Shown: positions 51,213 through 62,950 of the stretch, in pieces | Position numbering within the stretch: the first letter of the stretch is position 1 | How the letters are laid out: the number at the start of each line of letters is the position of its first letter | Source of the DNA: Parasponia andersonii | Lineage: Eukaryota; Streptophyta; Magnoliopsida; Rosales; Cannabaceae | Assembly (NCBI GenBank): GCA_002914805.1 | Contig: JXTB01000048.1 | Coordinates: 236,420-300,419, forward strand | Reading direction: 5' to 3' | DNA length: 64,000 nucleotides | Position numbers and translations under genes: made by a program | Notes under the pieces: model-generated | The model's input: the letters and a program-made list of their open reading frames with translations, nothing else | The model's database searches: none | Told to the model about the DNA's origin: nothing

Positions 51213-51404
51213 ACCATGATATGATATTACACTGCCTTTAATTTAATTTAATTTTTAATTTGTTTCCTACGAGGGTGGAAGACTACCACTATAGATGGGA
51301 CTATGTTCTCTTTTTGTTCCTTTTTTTTAATTTTTTCATGAAAAAATATAAAAAAAATCAAAAAATAAAAACACTACGTGCTGTAGTTGCTACAAAACAC
51401 GTAT

Positions 51405-53090
51405 AGATAGTGTAAAATTTCTCTCCATCTTAGATTTATTATAATCATATCTGAATCACATCTTAGATTTATTATAATCATATCTGAATCATATAACACG
51501 AAAACACAAAGAATTTGATGAAAATTCGACACTTTTCAGTTTTATTAAAAAAAAGAAAAGAAAAATGATATCAAGCAACCAAAATAATCTATCCCTAGAA
51601 AAGGATTAGGTATTTTTTTTTAGTTGAAAAGGAAAAAAAAATAATGAAATAAAAGTGAAAGAAAGAAAATAAAAATATATAAAAAAAGAAAAACGAAATA
51701 TAAAGCATGAAAAATTAGAAAGGAAAAGGAAAAATATGAAGTGCAGTAGGCTTAAAGGAAAAAGTGAGGGAAAAAAAAAAACAGAATAGAAAAAATAAAC
51801 ATGAAAAGTAAAAATAAAAATAAAAAATATGATATGCAACTAGCCGAGTTTGAGCCCGTAACCTGGAGATCAAATAGTAATGGGTAACCCACGAATTCCT
51901 CGCCTGTTTATTCAAACTATTTATCGCTTTTGTTTAGAAAAACATTATAAAAAGAAGTTTGCTTTATTTACAAAAATACTACCGCTTCTTTTACTACCTA
52001 GTTTTCAGAAATTTGCCATTTTTAGGTGGTACAAAATTTATACTTTGTTTTTAGGTTGTATTTTTGGTATTATTTTTGTCCAAAACTCTATATAAATCTC
52101 AAGCGACTGAAAAGATCTCTCTAATATTCAAAGGGACCCAAAACTCGCAAATCACATCAGCAAGAAATAATGCGCTGTGACTTTAATGAATAACTAATAA
52201 GAAAGTTAAAATTTAAATGCTACGTGCTTTATAATCACGTGAAATATATCAGTTAATTGCGGTATATCACACAGTCCACAACCCATCCGAAAACCAACAT
52301 GTTTAGAAAAAACAAAACATAGAGGGAAAAAAAAAAAAAAAAAAGGAGAGAATGGCTAATGAGTGGAGTTTTGGATTGCGTTTTCAACACTTCGATTTCC
52401 CTTAACCACCCCGTACGAAATTCAATTATGCTCTATTAAGTAGTACAATACCCACGTTACCGTTGTATAATAGAAGGTAAGATAGTAAAATGGCAAAGAG
52501 AAACACATAAGACTAGTATTTCCAATTCAAAGAATTGAGATTGTACTTTTAGACAAAGATTTATTCTACGATGATAGTGATAGAATATGACATAGGCTAT
52601 CTTTAAAGTAGGAGAAATAGACATTACAACATTTCAAAGACTAAAGAATTAGTTCATAAACGAAAAAGAGCACAAACCTACATTATTAATTATTTTTTTC
52701 CTTTTTACAGTGGTATGGGGTGGTGCATCGCAATTGGCTCATATAATTTCGTAATTTCTTGAGGTAAATAACAAGCATACCTCAACAATCTACCTGTGTC
52801 CCAGCATGTCACATAGAGCAGTAATGGCCATTGCCTAATATATCCCTGGAAAAAAAAAATATTCAGCATTTGAATTGAAATGAAAAATAGAAATAAAAAT
52901 AAATAAGTACGATACTTATCCAAGCTTCCTTGGTCCCAAACAATTTGATTGAAAGTGAAAAAATTGACCTAATTGAAAGTCATATTATTGTCCTAAACAA
53001 AAAACAAAATGAACTGAAATTAGGCTACAAAAAGTTTGTTCATTAAAATTTTCTCAAAAAATAAAAAATAAAAAAAAGCACCAAACCATA
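51405..53090. repeat. Complex repeat array, unit I (modules R2-R1-R3)
   Basis: R2 (51405-51840): GATTTATTATAATCATATCTGAATCA, partly in two direct copies, then AATTTGATGAAAATTCGACAC and a purine-rich block. R1 (51832-52300): as at 44715. R3 (about 52470-52990): exon-like segments on the minus strand. Order and orientation match later units. The tract at about 52370-52410 corresponds to the place where unit II carries the solo LTR and is uninterrupted here. Confidence 0.7.
52700..52990 (-). pseudogene. Exon-like segments of an unrecognised gene, copy 1 (module R3)
   Basis: On the minus strand, a TTTAG acceptor at about 52996 precedes a segment reading FNQIVWDQGSLDKYRTY. A TTTCCAG acceptor (about 52848) precedes a second segment with YACYLPQEITKLYEPIAMHH. 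Two other copies, at 56270-56560 and 56680-56990, show the same acceptors and similar peptides (AMTVTTLCNILEHIPGESLK, ADYSPQEITKLHQLTV). Conserved borders and partly conserved peptide suggest a real ancestral gene. This copy has an in-frame stop in the first segment and a frame change in the second. I do not recognise the family. Confidence 0.45.
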
Positions 53091-54053
53091 TTGAGGGAGT
53101 ACTATGCTTGTGGCCTCTTACTTTACCTACGCGTTGTGTTTTAGGTTTAGATAGTATCATATTTCTATCAATCTTATATTTGTTATACTCTTACCACATC
53201 ATATACACGAAAACACAAAGAATTTGATGAAAATTTGACACTTTTGAGTTTTTTTTTTTTTGAAAAGAAGTCCAAAAACACCTTCCTCTAAAATGAGATT
53301 AGGAATTTTTTAATTAAAAAGGAAAAGGAAAAAAGTGTAAAAAAACGAAATAAAAGTGAAAGAAAGAAAATAAAAGTTGAAAAAAAAATATAAAAAATAT
53401 ATAAAACGCGAATGATTAAGAAAAATGGAAAATATGAAATGCAACTAGCTGAGTTTGAGTTTGAACCACGTTGAGGGAGTACTATGCTTGTGGCCTCTTA
53501 CTTTACCTACGTGCTGTGTTTCAGGTTTAGATAGTATCATATTTCTCTCAATCTTATATTTGTTCTACACTTACCACATCATATACACGAAACACAAAGA
53601 ATTTGATGAAAAGTTGACACTTTGAGTATTTGATGAAAATGTCACCACATTTTGTACAAACCAGTTTTTACAAATTTGTCACTTTTAGATAGTACAAAAT
53701 TTATACTTTGTCTTCAGGATGTATTTTTTGTATTACTTTTATCTTTTTAGGTACTTTTCTCTGAAATACTAAATAAATCTCAAGTAGACCAAAAGATATT
53801 TCTAGCATTCTAAGAGACCTAAAAGCCACAAATCATATCAACAAAAGACAATGCACTGCTGTGATTTTAATAAATAAACAATAATGACGTAAAGATTTAA
53901 ATGCCATATGCTGCTTTATAAGTACGTGAATGACTAAATTATATTAGCTAATTGCGATCCAAAATATAATCTACAACACATCAAAAATCCACAAGTTTTG
54001 AAGAAACTTAACAGAGAGAGAGAGAGATTTTGAATTAAGTCCTCAACGCTTAC
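53091..54053. repeat. Complex repeat array, unit II, left part (R2, R2', R1)
   Basis: Two R2 starts in tandem (GAGGGAGTACTATGCTTGTG at about 53094 and 53474), then R1 (about 53640-53930), running up to the solo LTR insertion. Long A-rich low-complexity DNA lies inside. Confidence 0.7.
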
Positions 54054-55911
54054 TGTAAAATCTTGTTTTTATTAAGGGCAAAAGAATCTTTTGACCAAAT
54101 TTTATACAAAAAAAAAAGATCTCTTTTTCTTCTCTCTCTCCCTGGTCTGATCTCACCCACCGTCACTATTTCTCTCTTTGCTCTCTCTCCCGTTCTCTCT
54201 TCCTCAGTCTTCTCTCTCTCTTCTTCTACCGTTCTCTCTCTTCGGAGTGCCCGCCACCCAGCCGGAGCTCCGAGACACCGGACCGCTGCGTTGCTGCGGG
54301 AGGGAGCGAAGCTCCGCGGTACTTCCGTCGCTCGCCGGGGCGAATTCTGGTAACAAAAAGCCGCGAAACCGGCGGCGATCGAATCCTCTTGTCGTGAACT
54401 TTCTTCAGGTATATATATCACGATCCTATTTTGCCCGAATTAAAAGTTCCCATTTTTGCGTAATTTTGAGCTTGGGTTCGACTTTTGATCCGACCGTTAG
54501 ATTTCATTTTTATTGTCATTTTTGGAATGTACTCAGAAAATAGTGAAGTTTAATATATATCTATATATTGACTATATTTGGTGATCGGCACAAAAAACCA
54601 TATCTAATGGCTTAGATTTTGTCTCGTTTTACGTGACACTGGTCCGGTGTCAGCCCAGACCAGAACTGGTCGAATCATATGTCTAATCTAGCTATTTTGG
54701 GTGCTAAGAGTTCAGTAAAGAGGTTTGTTTGTCGATTCGAAGCTCCATTGAGGAGTTGATTTTTTACAAGTGAGCGATCGAGGGCCTGGAATTAGTTCCC
54801 GACCCTCCGAACGATCGACGGCACCTTGAAGACCCATTGACGTGATATCATTATTCTAGTGAGGTAGGGGTTCAATTACCAAATTTTATACTTATATCGA
54901 TTTTCATGGAATTCAATAGTTTGATTGGATATTTGATAAATTTGTGAACTATTGAGATATATTGGATTGTTCTGGGATTGGTTGGTATGATTTTTATGCA
55001 GGTTTAAAATTTTAGTTTTAGGAAAATACAACCGTTATGCTGCCCGATTTTTTATAAATCCCAGAATAATACCAAATGAGTATTAAAGTATGATTTCTTA
55101 AAATACTTGATGCATGGTTAGTATACACTCTATGACATATTGTACCTACTATAGGATTACGTACTTGAGTTCTATTTTAGTATCATGGTATTTAGATCGC
55201 TGGTGAGTTGCTGCAGCGCTACGTGAGAGACCTAGGCCCCTGCGTAGGATTTGCTGACATACTTTCGGGTAGTGTCAGAATGCTGGGTACCTCTGTTACA
55301 AAGGTATTACAGGACCGTGATGAGAGGATGAGAGCTCATGTATATGCTTATACTTGGTTGATTTATGATATGTACAATAATGAACATGATTTCTTATGAT
55401 TTTTGATTACTTTGCGAACTTATTTTATAAATGGATTTTGGAAAGATGCTAACCATACAAGTTTGAAAAGTTGTATTCATATCAAAAAGGGTAATTGAAA
55501 TTCCTACTGAGCATGCGAATACTCACCCCCTTTCTTTCCCTTCTCAGGTGATTTACAGTACGACTTAGGAAACTCTGGGGTGGAGTAATCCAAGAAGAAA
55601 TTTACCCTAGTTTGTGGTTGGTAATTACTTAGATACTCACTTTGGACTTGTAATAATATTTAAGACTCATACTTTGAATTTAGTCTGTATTATCTATAAT
55701 GTCCACTGGTGATGACGATGTAATGCATATTAATGTTTTATTTCTATTATTAACAGTTTATGTCTAGTGGTGATTACAAACTATGGAAATTTAAAATTTG
55801 ATATATTTTTGTAAACTAGTTGTCGTCTTTCTAAAATTTTCTAAAATAAATTATGAATTTCTACTTGTGAAATTCATTTTCTGCCACTGACCCGGGGTTT
55901 GGGTCGTGACA
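54054..55911 (+). mobile_element. Solo LTR, Ty3/gypsy-like, 1.86 kb
   Basis: Starts TGTAAAATCTTG and ends GGGTCGTGACA, flanked by CTTAC (54049-54053) and CTTCC (55912-55916), a diverged 5-bp target repeat. There is no internal retroelement sequence on either side, so it is a solo LTR left by LTR-LTR recombination. It has a pyrimidine-rich, GC-rich patch (54140-54380). The REPEAT unit at 52370-52410 is the paralogous empty site. The GGGTCGTGACA ending is common in large plant gypsy LTRs; lineage is inference. Orientation is a guess. Confidence 0.7.
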
Positions 55912-56269
55912 CTTCCGACTTCCGTTATATATAGGAGCATTATTGTATGACAATCTTTTTTCCAATCACCCCACATGAAATTCAAACTTGCTCTGTTCAA
56001 GGAGTACAATATCCATGCAACCTATGTATGATAAAATGCAAGATAGTGAAATGGAAAGGAGAAACAAGTAAGACTGGTATTTCCAATTCAAAGAACTGAG
56101 ATTGTACTTTTCGGACAAAAATTTATCCTATGATGATAGTGATAGAATAGATGATGTACGTTGGCTTTAAAGTATGAGACATAAAAATGAGAGAATTTCA
56201 AAGACTAAAGAATTTGTTTATAAAAGAAAAAGATCACAAACCTACGTAATCATTTTTTTTATTATGTGG

Positions 56270-56560
56270 TGTATCACAATTAGCTAATATAGTCATCTAA
56301 TCTCCTGAGGTGATTAACTATCATACCTCAGTGACCTACTTGGAATATGTTCCAAAACATCACATAGAGTAGTAACAGTCATTGCCTAACATCTGGAAGA
56401 AAAATAAATATTCAGCATTTGAATTGAAAAGAAATATAAAAATAAAAAGAAATATAAAAATAAAAGTAAATAAGTACGATCCTCACACAAGCTACCTTGG
56501 TCCCAAACAATTTGATTGAAAGTGAGAAAATTAACCCAACTATAAGTCATGTCATTGTCC
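56270..56560 (-). pseudogene. Exon-like segments, copy 2 (module R3)
   Basis: Minus-strand segments: after a TTTAG acceptor at about 56559, DNDMTYSWVNFLTFNQIVWD is open. After a TTCCAG acceptor at about 56398, AMTVTTLCDVLEHIPSRSLR is open but stops follow soon after. Compare copies 1 and 3. The family is not recognised. Confidence 0.45.
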
Positions 56561-56679
56561 TAAATACAAAACAAAATCAACTCCTTAAGAAGGATACGTA
56601 GAAATGAGGGCATTTCAAAGACTAGAGAACTTTTTCATAAAAGAAAAAGACCACAAACCTATATAATTTTTTTTTTGGG

Positions 56680-56990
56680 TGATGTGGTGTGGTGTATCAC
56701 AGTTAGCTGATGTAGTTTTGTAATCTCCTGAGGTGAATAATCAGCAAACTTCAGCGACTCACCCGGAATATGTTCCAAAATATTACATAGAGTAGTAACG
56801 GTCATTGCCCAACACATCCCTAGACGAAAAATAAATATTCAGCATTTAAATTGAAAAGAAATATAAAAAGAAAAATAGATGAGTACGATCCTTATCCATA
56901 CTTCCTTAGTTCCAAACAATTTGATTGAAAGTGAGAAAATTAACCCAACTGAAAGTCATGTCATCGTCCTAAACAAAAAACAAAATCAAC
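56680..56990 (-). pseudogene. Exon-like segments, copy 3 (module R3), best preserved
   Basis: Minus-strand segment one, after a TTTAG acceptor (about 56978), reads DDMTFSWVNFLTFNQIVW before a stop. Segment two, after a TCTAG acceptor (about 56823), is open for about 40 residues with AMTVTTLCNILEHIPGESLK and then FADYSPQEITKLHQLTVIH. This copy is the best query for finding the parent gene. Confidence 0.5.
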
Positions 56991-57079
56991 TCCTGAAATT
57001 TGGCTGCAAAAAGTTTGTTCATAAAAGCTTTTCATACAAAAAATAAAAAATAAAAAAAAACCCACTAAACCATATTGAT

Positions 57080-58335
57080 AGCCTGTACTTCACCTGGGTG
57101 CTATGTTTTGGATTTAGATAGTGCCATATTTCTCTCAATTTTAGATTTGTTGCACTCTTATCAGAATCATATAACACAAAAACCCAAAGAATTTGATAAA
57201 AATTTGACACTTTTGAGTTTTTTTTTTTTGAAAAAAGATATCAAGATGCCAAACAGGTCTTCCCCTAAAAGGAAAAAAATGAAAAAAAAAAATGAAATAA
57301 AAGTGAAAGAAAAAAAAAATTAAAGTTGAAAAAAATGAAAAATAAAATATAAAGCATGAAAAATTAATAAATAAAAATAAAAAAAAAATATGAAATGCAG
57401 TTGACTTAAAGGAAAATGTGAAAAAAAAAAGAAAAAAAAAATAGAGAATATAAATCTTTTCATAAAAAAATAAAAATAAAAAAGCACCAAACCATATTGA
57501 GAGAGTACTATGCTAGTGGCCTGTTACTTCACCTACGTGCTATGTTCGTGCTATGTTTTATATTTAGATATTGTTATATTTCTCTCAATATTAGATTTGT
57601 TATACTCTTATCATAATTATATAACACAAAAAACACAAAGAATTTGGTACTTTTGAGGTTTTTTTTTTAATTTTTTTTTTAAAAAGATATCAAGCGGCCA
57701 AACAGGTCTCCCCCAAAATGGCATTAGGTACTTTTTTAATTAAAAAGGAAAAGGAAAAAAAAAAGAAAAAAAAATGAAATAAAAGTGAAAGAAAAAAAAT
57801 AAAAGTTGAAAAAAAATGAAAATGAAAATATAAATCATGAAAAAATGAAAATGAAAAGGAAAAGAAAATGTGAAATGCAGTTGACTTAAAGGAAAATGTG
57901 AAAAAAAAAAATAATAGAGAATACAAAGCATAATAAAAATAAAAAAGAAAACGTGAAAATATGAAATGCAACTAGCTAGGTTTAAACCGTGATCCTGGAA
58001 ATCAAATATTGATGGACTACAGACCAAAGCGAAGGCTCGTTGTTCAAACTTTTTATTGTTTTTGTTTAGAAAACGATTATAAAAGATGTTTCTTTTATTA
58101 CAAAAAGGCCACCGTGTCTTATACTATCTAGGTTTTAGAAACTTTTGGGTTGTATTTTTGGTATTATTTTTACTTTCTTAGGTTCTTTTGTTTGAAACTT
58201 TGAATACATCTCAAGCAGCTTAAAAGATATCTTCAGCATTCAAAAGGACTCAAATCCCACAAATCACATCAGCAAAAGGCAGTGTACTATTGTGACTTTA
58301 ACGAATAACCAATAATTGTAAGCACATAAATGATT
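57080..58335. repeat. Complex repeat array, unit IV (R2, R2, R1)
   Basis: R2 copies at about 57080-57400 and 57500-57956 (TTTAGATAGTGCCATATTTCTC and GAATTTGATAAAAATTTGAC words), then R1 at 57957-58335 (AACTAGCTAGGTTTAAACCG). The array ends here: 58336 onwards has no match in the window. Confidence 0.7.
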
Positions 58336-59900
58336 AAACAATGATTGCGATTTAGCCTTACAAGGATGAATAAAGATAATAAATTTTGAGATATCTCTAC
58401 TTTTTCTATACATTTTTTAAAACCACTTTTTATGTTAAATTCTAAAATTTAAATATTACTTATTACACTCTTAATTATTCTTAAATCGTCTTTTATTTTT
58501 ATTTTGTCTTTTCTTTTCCCACCTGTTTTCCTTTTAGTTTCCACCCCTATCTTTCTCCCTTCATCCTCTTTTCTTGTTTCTTTAGGACTGGTAATTTGGC
58601 CTTTTTTTGAGCTTTTGATCTCAATTGCAGTGTTTTGATATGGAATTATCTTGGGTAGGTTCTCTATTGCAAATTAGGCATTGAGAGGCATGGTCTATCA
58701 TTTGCTTTAAGTTGTAGTTTCTTCTCTCTTATGTATTTTTCTTGAGTTTTAGAGTTATATAATACATCAGAAAAATAATTGTTGGTTGGGTTTCTCCTTC
58801 GCATAGCTGAGGATATTTTGCTTCAGAGGAGATTGACCCCTATGGATCTAGCAACCATTGTTTCTATTAATCTTTAATTGAGTTTTCCTCTTTGAAAAAG
58901 AAAAATAAATAAAATTAGTAGTTTAGCTATCTTATCCTTTTTATATTGCATTCATCGTTCACCTTCCCTTTCCTATTTTTATTTTATGGCGTCATCTATG
59001 GCTATTCAAATACGAATAATAAATCAATAAACCGAAAAAAAAAAAGATGAAGAAGTTTTCTAATATCTTTCATCTCTTCATAGATGATATAATACATATA
59101 GGCAAAACTTTTTGTAAGATAAATTGACATTTATTGGAAATGCACAAAACAAACGTGTAAACACTTACTTTCTATTCAAGCATTTTAATTATCATTGTTC
59201 TTTATTTTATTTATTTTTGGTTGAAACTTTGTTTAAACATATGGCTTTCAATTTTATTCTCCTTTTTCTTGCTAATTCTTGTCATAGGATCTTTGTATGC
59301 ACTGTTGTTAAGAGGTGTAAAAGGTTCATATTATTATTAATTGAAGGGGCATGTGAAGATATTTTTTTTCAATAACTTATATACTTAGTAATTTTATTAA
59401 GGGTTATTGTATTAATAAAATAATTTATTAAAATCAGGCGTGGGAAGAGCGGATAGAGGGAGGCAAACGACCCGCCTTATATTTTGTATAAAACCTGAAA
59501 AAAAACCCATTATAAAATCTAATACAACCCAAATTCAAAGCTTAAAGCAAATGGGAACAAGAGAAAAAGACATAAGTAAGTAGGACTAACTTAAATGAAA
59601 ATGATTTTTTTTTTTTGTATTTTTTTAAAAATGACATTTTTAAGAATGTCCAGAAACTTTTATCTATAAGTCAAAGCATTCTTGATTATGAATAAAATAT
59701 TATTTAGGACTATTTTTTATAGTTAAAGAAACCTTTAATCATAGATTCGGATATCTATGACATCCTTAAAAATATTATTTCGGTAAAAATATAAAAAAAA
59801 TTGTTTTTGCCAAAATTAATCCTATCGATGTCCTTTTCTCAATAACTCAAAAAGTTCCCGAGCATTCATGTACGAAAACAAGGATCATTTGGGCTGTCAA
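58336..59900. other. Intergenic stretch
   Basis: AT-rich, with no coding family or classified repeat seen. Poly-T and poly-A tracts occur near 59605-59640. Confidence 0.45.
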
Positions 59901-60194
59901 CAGAGACTGCAAACTATGGGCCTCTTCCTGGGCTCGGCCCATATAAATGCCCAAGACACGAGTCGAAAGAGCCACGTGGAGGAGCAAGTGTTTTGTGGTT
60001 ATTGGTCCACCTGTCTTTCTTTGTGGTTGAAAACTCGATGCTTGAGCCAGCCAACCCCACACCCATATCCACTTCTTTCACTCCGAATGAATTCATGGTC
60101 ACGGTGGTTTTCTTTTCTCGACACTGGTACGCTGCTACCTCTTCTTCTTCTTCTTCTTGAAACCCCTCCTCTTCAAGAACCCTAACCATTAGAA
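59901..60194 (+). promoter_or_regulatory. LQY1 promoter and leader
   Basis: A palindromic G-box CACGTG lies at 59973-59978. TGGGCT/GGCCCA site II-type words are at about 59929-59940, and CATATAAAT follows directly (59940). A reverse CCAAT word (ATTGG) is at about 60001. The leader ends in a (CTT)n stretch before ATG 60195. G-boxes are common in light-responsive plant promoters, which fits a photosystem II repair gene. Confidence 0.45.
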
Positions 60195-61935
60195 ATGTCA
60201 GTAGCTCCCTCGCTTCACTGTTTGCACTCTGCATTCCTCTGTTGCCCTCTAAAGCTTTCCACCACCTCTTCTTCTTCTTCTTCATTACATCATTCCCAGA
60301 AATTCAGGAGAAATCAACGGTCACCAGCGTCTTATCCATGCATTAGAGCTTTGGATCTTGATCAAAACACGGTATACTTCTTTCTTATCATATGGTATCT
60401 TCTCTGATATTCTTTTTCGAGTTTCTATAATTATTTGAATAGTTATTTATCTATCTATGTTTAAGAAGAGTAATAAAAATCCATTTGAGTTTACAGGTAG
60501 TGGCAATATCAGTTGGGGTCGTTAGTGTTGCAGTTGGTGTAGGCATTCCCATCTTCTACGAAACCCAAATTGACAGTGCTGTGAGTAGTAGTATAAATAA
60601 TAAACCTCTTCCTCTTTAACCCTTTTATTATTATATTGTTCTTGGGTTAACTATTATTTTTGAAACTTATGACTGAGGCACAATGATGTTGCAGGCGAAG
60701 CGGGAGAACACTCAGCCATGCTTTCCATGCAATGGGTCGGGCGCACGTAAGTGTTTCTACTCTTCTTCTATTCAGTAATCGGCAATAGTTCTGTTCTGAT
60801 ATAAGGCGGCAACCAATTAAGGAATCAAAAACTGGCTGTCCTCCTGCTATATGTAATAAGCGCATCCCTTTTGCCTTCTTCCAACTAGTAATGTTAGTAT
60901 TGTTTGACATTGTGCAACTATGATATTTTAATTTTAAAGCGAGTTCCGAATTTACAGTTCGAAACTGGTTAGATGAATGCTAAACTTATGTAGAAGCTTG
61001 TTATAGTATTGAACTATCATCACATGGGACTCTTGTTTAACTTGACTAATGAGGCACCTGGTTCTTCTTGGTTGGATTGAAATTCTAACAAGTTTAGCCG
61101 CTGAACAAAATGCACTATTTTAATTCATGTGGTTTCAGCAGTAAATCTACTGCAATTCTTGGTTCCACATTTCGACACCTTCGCAAACTCATAACTAGTT
61201 ACCCTGTTTAGCTAAAGGAATAGAATCTAGTTAGGATAGGAAAGGGAGATAATTATTCAATGACCCTGAAACGGGATGCTTTGTATACTTACTGAGTAAT
61301 CATTACTTATCTTTTGTATTTTAGTTTTAGTTACTGTATGTTTAGGCTTCTAGACTATTTGTTCTGTATGATCGTTACTGATGAAATGGATTACTGACTG
61401 TCTTGTGTTCCAGAGATATGCAGATTTTGCACAGGAACTGGAAATATTACATTAGAGCTTGGTGGCGATGAGAAAGAAGTCTCTCGATGCATCAATTGTG
61501 ATGGTGTTGGTTCCTTGACATGCACTACTTGTCAGGGTTCTGGAATTCAACCTCGGTACCTTGATCGGAGGTATGGGATTGTTCTAAGTTTCTGCTACAA
61601 CAAAAAATGAAAGGGTTATTAATAGTGTTTTCTCCTAGAATTAGGATTTTTGGCTACAAGTTTTGGTTGCAAACATTTGGAGAGGGGATAATCAATCAGT
61701 GATGAAAAACTAAACCGTCAAATAACGATAATTAACCACAATAACAATTAGGCTTTTGCCATTTTCTTTGACCTGGTCACACATCTTTTGAAAGGGGTCA
61801 TAATCAGTTTGTCAGCTAATATCTTTTGAGAGTGAGCATGCCTTTTGAAATGTATGATGTACACGGATGGTTGAACTTTAAAAGTAACTGACTCTGCATT
61901 TTGATTTGAACAGAGAATTCAAAGATGATGACTGA
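60195..61935 (+). CDS. LQY1: Protein disulfide isomerase LQY1, chloroplastic (DnaJ-type zinc finger)
   Basis: Thylakoid membrane zinc-finger protein with disulfide isomerase activity in Arabidopsis, needed for repair of photodamaged photosystem II. Five exons: 60195-60371, 60497-60580, 60695-60746, about 61414-61570 (acceptor uncertain by one base in my count) and 61914-61935, for about 163 aa. Residues 1 to about 50 are Ser/Thr/Arg-rich, a transit peptide. A membrane segment VAISVGVVSVAVGVGIPIFY follows (about 60-80). Then come four CxxCxGxG repeats without a J domain: CFPCNGSG, CRFCTGTG, CINCDGVG and CTTCQGSG. The C terminus QPRYLDRREFKDDD is as in LQY1 homologues. Length is close to the Arabidopsis protein (about 154 aa). 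Confidence 0.94.
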
Positions 61936-62950
61936 ACTGAAGTCATCATCCCTAAACTGGAGGAGCTATTTTGGCCCTTTCTCTCCAAGAAACCAGAAGA
62001 AATCAGCAGTTTTTTGTCCCCTGTTGTACAACTATTCTATAATGTATAAATTGTTTATATATATGTTCCTAGGCGATCTAACTACCTCCACTTCGCCTCT
62101 CTCTATTTTATTTCATCAAAATGAAGAATGTGTTTCAATATTGATTTCTCTACTAATGGCACTATCCTAGTTGTTCATGATGAGGTGTCGCTTGAGTGCT
62201 ACGTGATAAAAGCAAATGGTTGAGAGTCCAAAAGGGTACACAGTGAAGACTTAAATGTGGCAAAAAAGATTTGAGGGAACTAGAACTTTTGGACACCAAG
62301 TGAATGGGTGGTATACACAAGTGCTTTTACGAAAAGAAGATTAGTTTGCTTGGAGAAGATTCGGTTTTAGTCCGACGTTTAAGAGAAGTCAACATTTTGT
62401 TTCTATTTCAAAGAAAACTCAGATGAGAGTTACCGAAAATAAACTTATAACTTATATTTTGACTTCTAATACGTACCCTGAACCTCAAAAAAAATGATTG
62501 AATGTAATTTTAGTAACTATTTCATATAAATAATAACACTGATTTTAATTTTTTGTTATATTTTTTTAGGGATGTAATCAAAGTGGTTGAAATTTGAAAG
62601 TTGAACTTTAGACCTGGACACATGTTCAGCACAGATCCAGATTTCTGGCTTTCGGCTTGGAAAGGTAGACCCAAATCAAATTAAGCCCAATCGGCCCATC
62701 TGCAGACCTTCGCTCGTCTGGACCAACCAAACATGCCTTAATGGACCTAAGCCCAGTCCAAAACAAGCCTTTAGAGACTCTGTGTCGTCTCAAAGTCAAG
62801 CCTAAAGTATGAGTCGAGACGCCCGACCTCCCAGGTTGACGACAGTGGGGTTTTAGTCGAACAGAGTTGATTTCTTAACTTCCAGTTTCGAACGAGCTAG
62901 GGTTTTAGCACAAAATCTCGATAGAGAGAGAGAGAGAGAGAGAGAGAAGA
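61936..62950. other. Region between LQY1 and DPH5
   Basis: LQY1 3' flank, then the DPH5 upstream region. Promoter-like words near DPH5 are GGCCCA (about 62693), AAGCCCA and an inverted telo-box AGGGTTTT (about 62901). A (GA)n microsatellite at 62922-62947 ends three bases before the DPH5 ATG. Confidence 0.5.

Larger units (their letters stand above)
55912..57079. repeat. Complex repeat array, unit II right part and unit III (R3, R3)
   Basis: Two successive R3 modules, about 56030-56570 and 56590-57050, sharing AGCATTTGAATTGAAAAGAA, AATTTGATTGAAAGTGAGAA and CATGTCATTGTCCTAAA-type words. The second R3 lacks the outer part of the first. Confidence 0.7.

Noticed and set aside
54050-54543. Open frames on both strands over a GC-rich patch, at first sight a gene start
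   Set aside because: They lie inside the solo LTR; the CT-rich leader-like sequence belongs to it.
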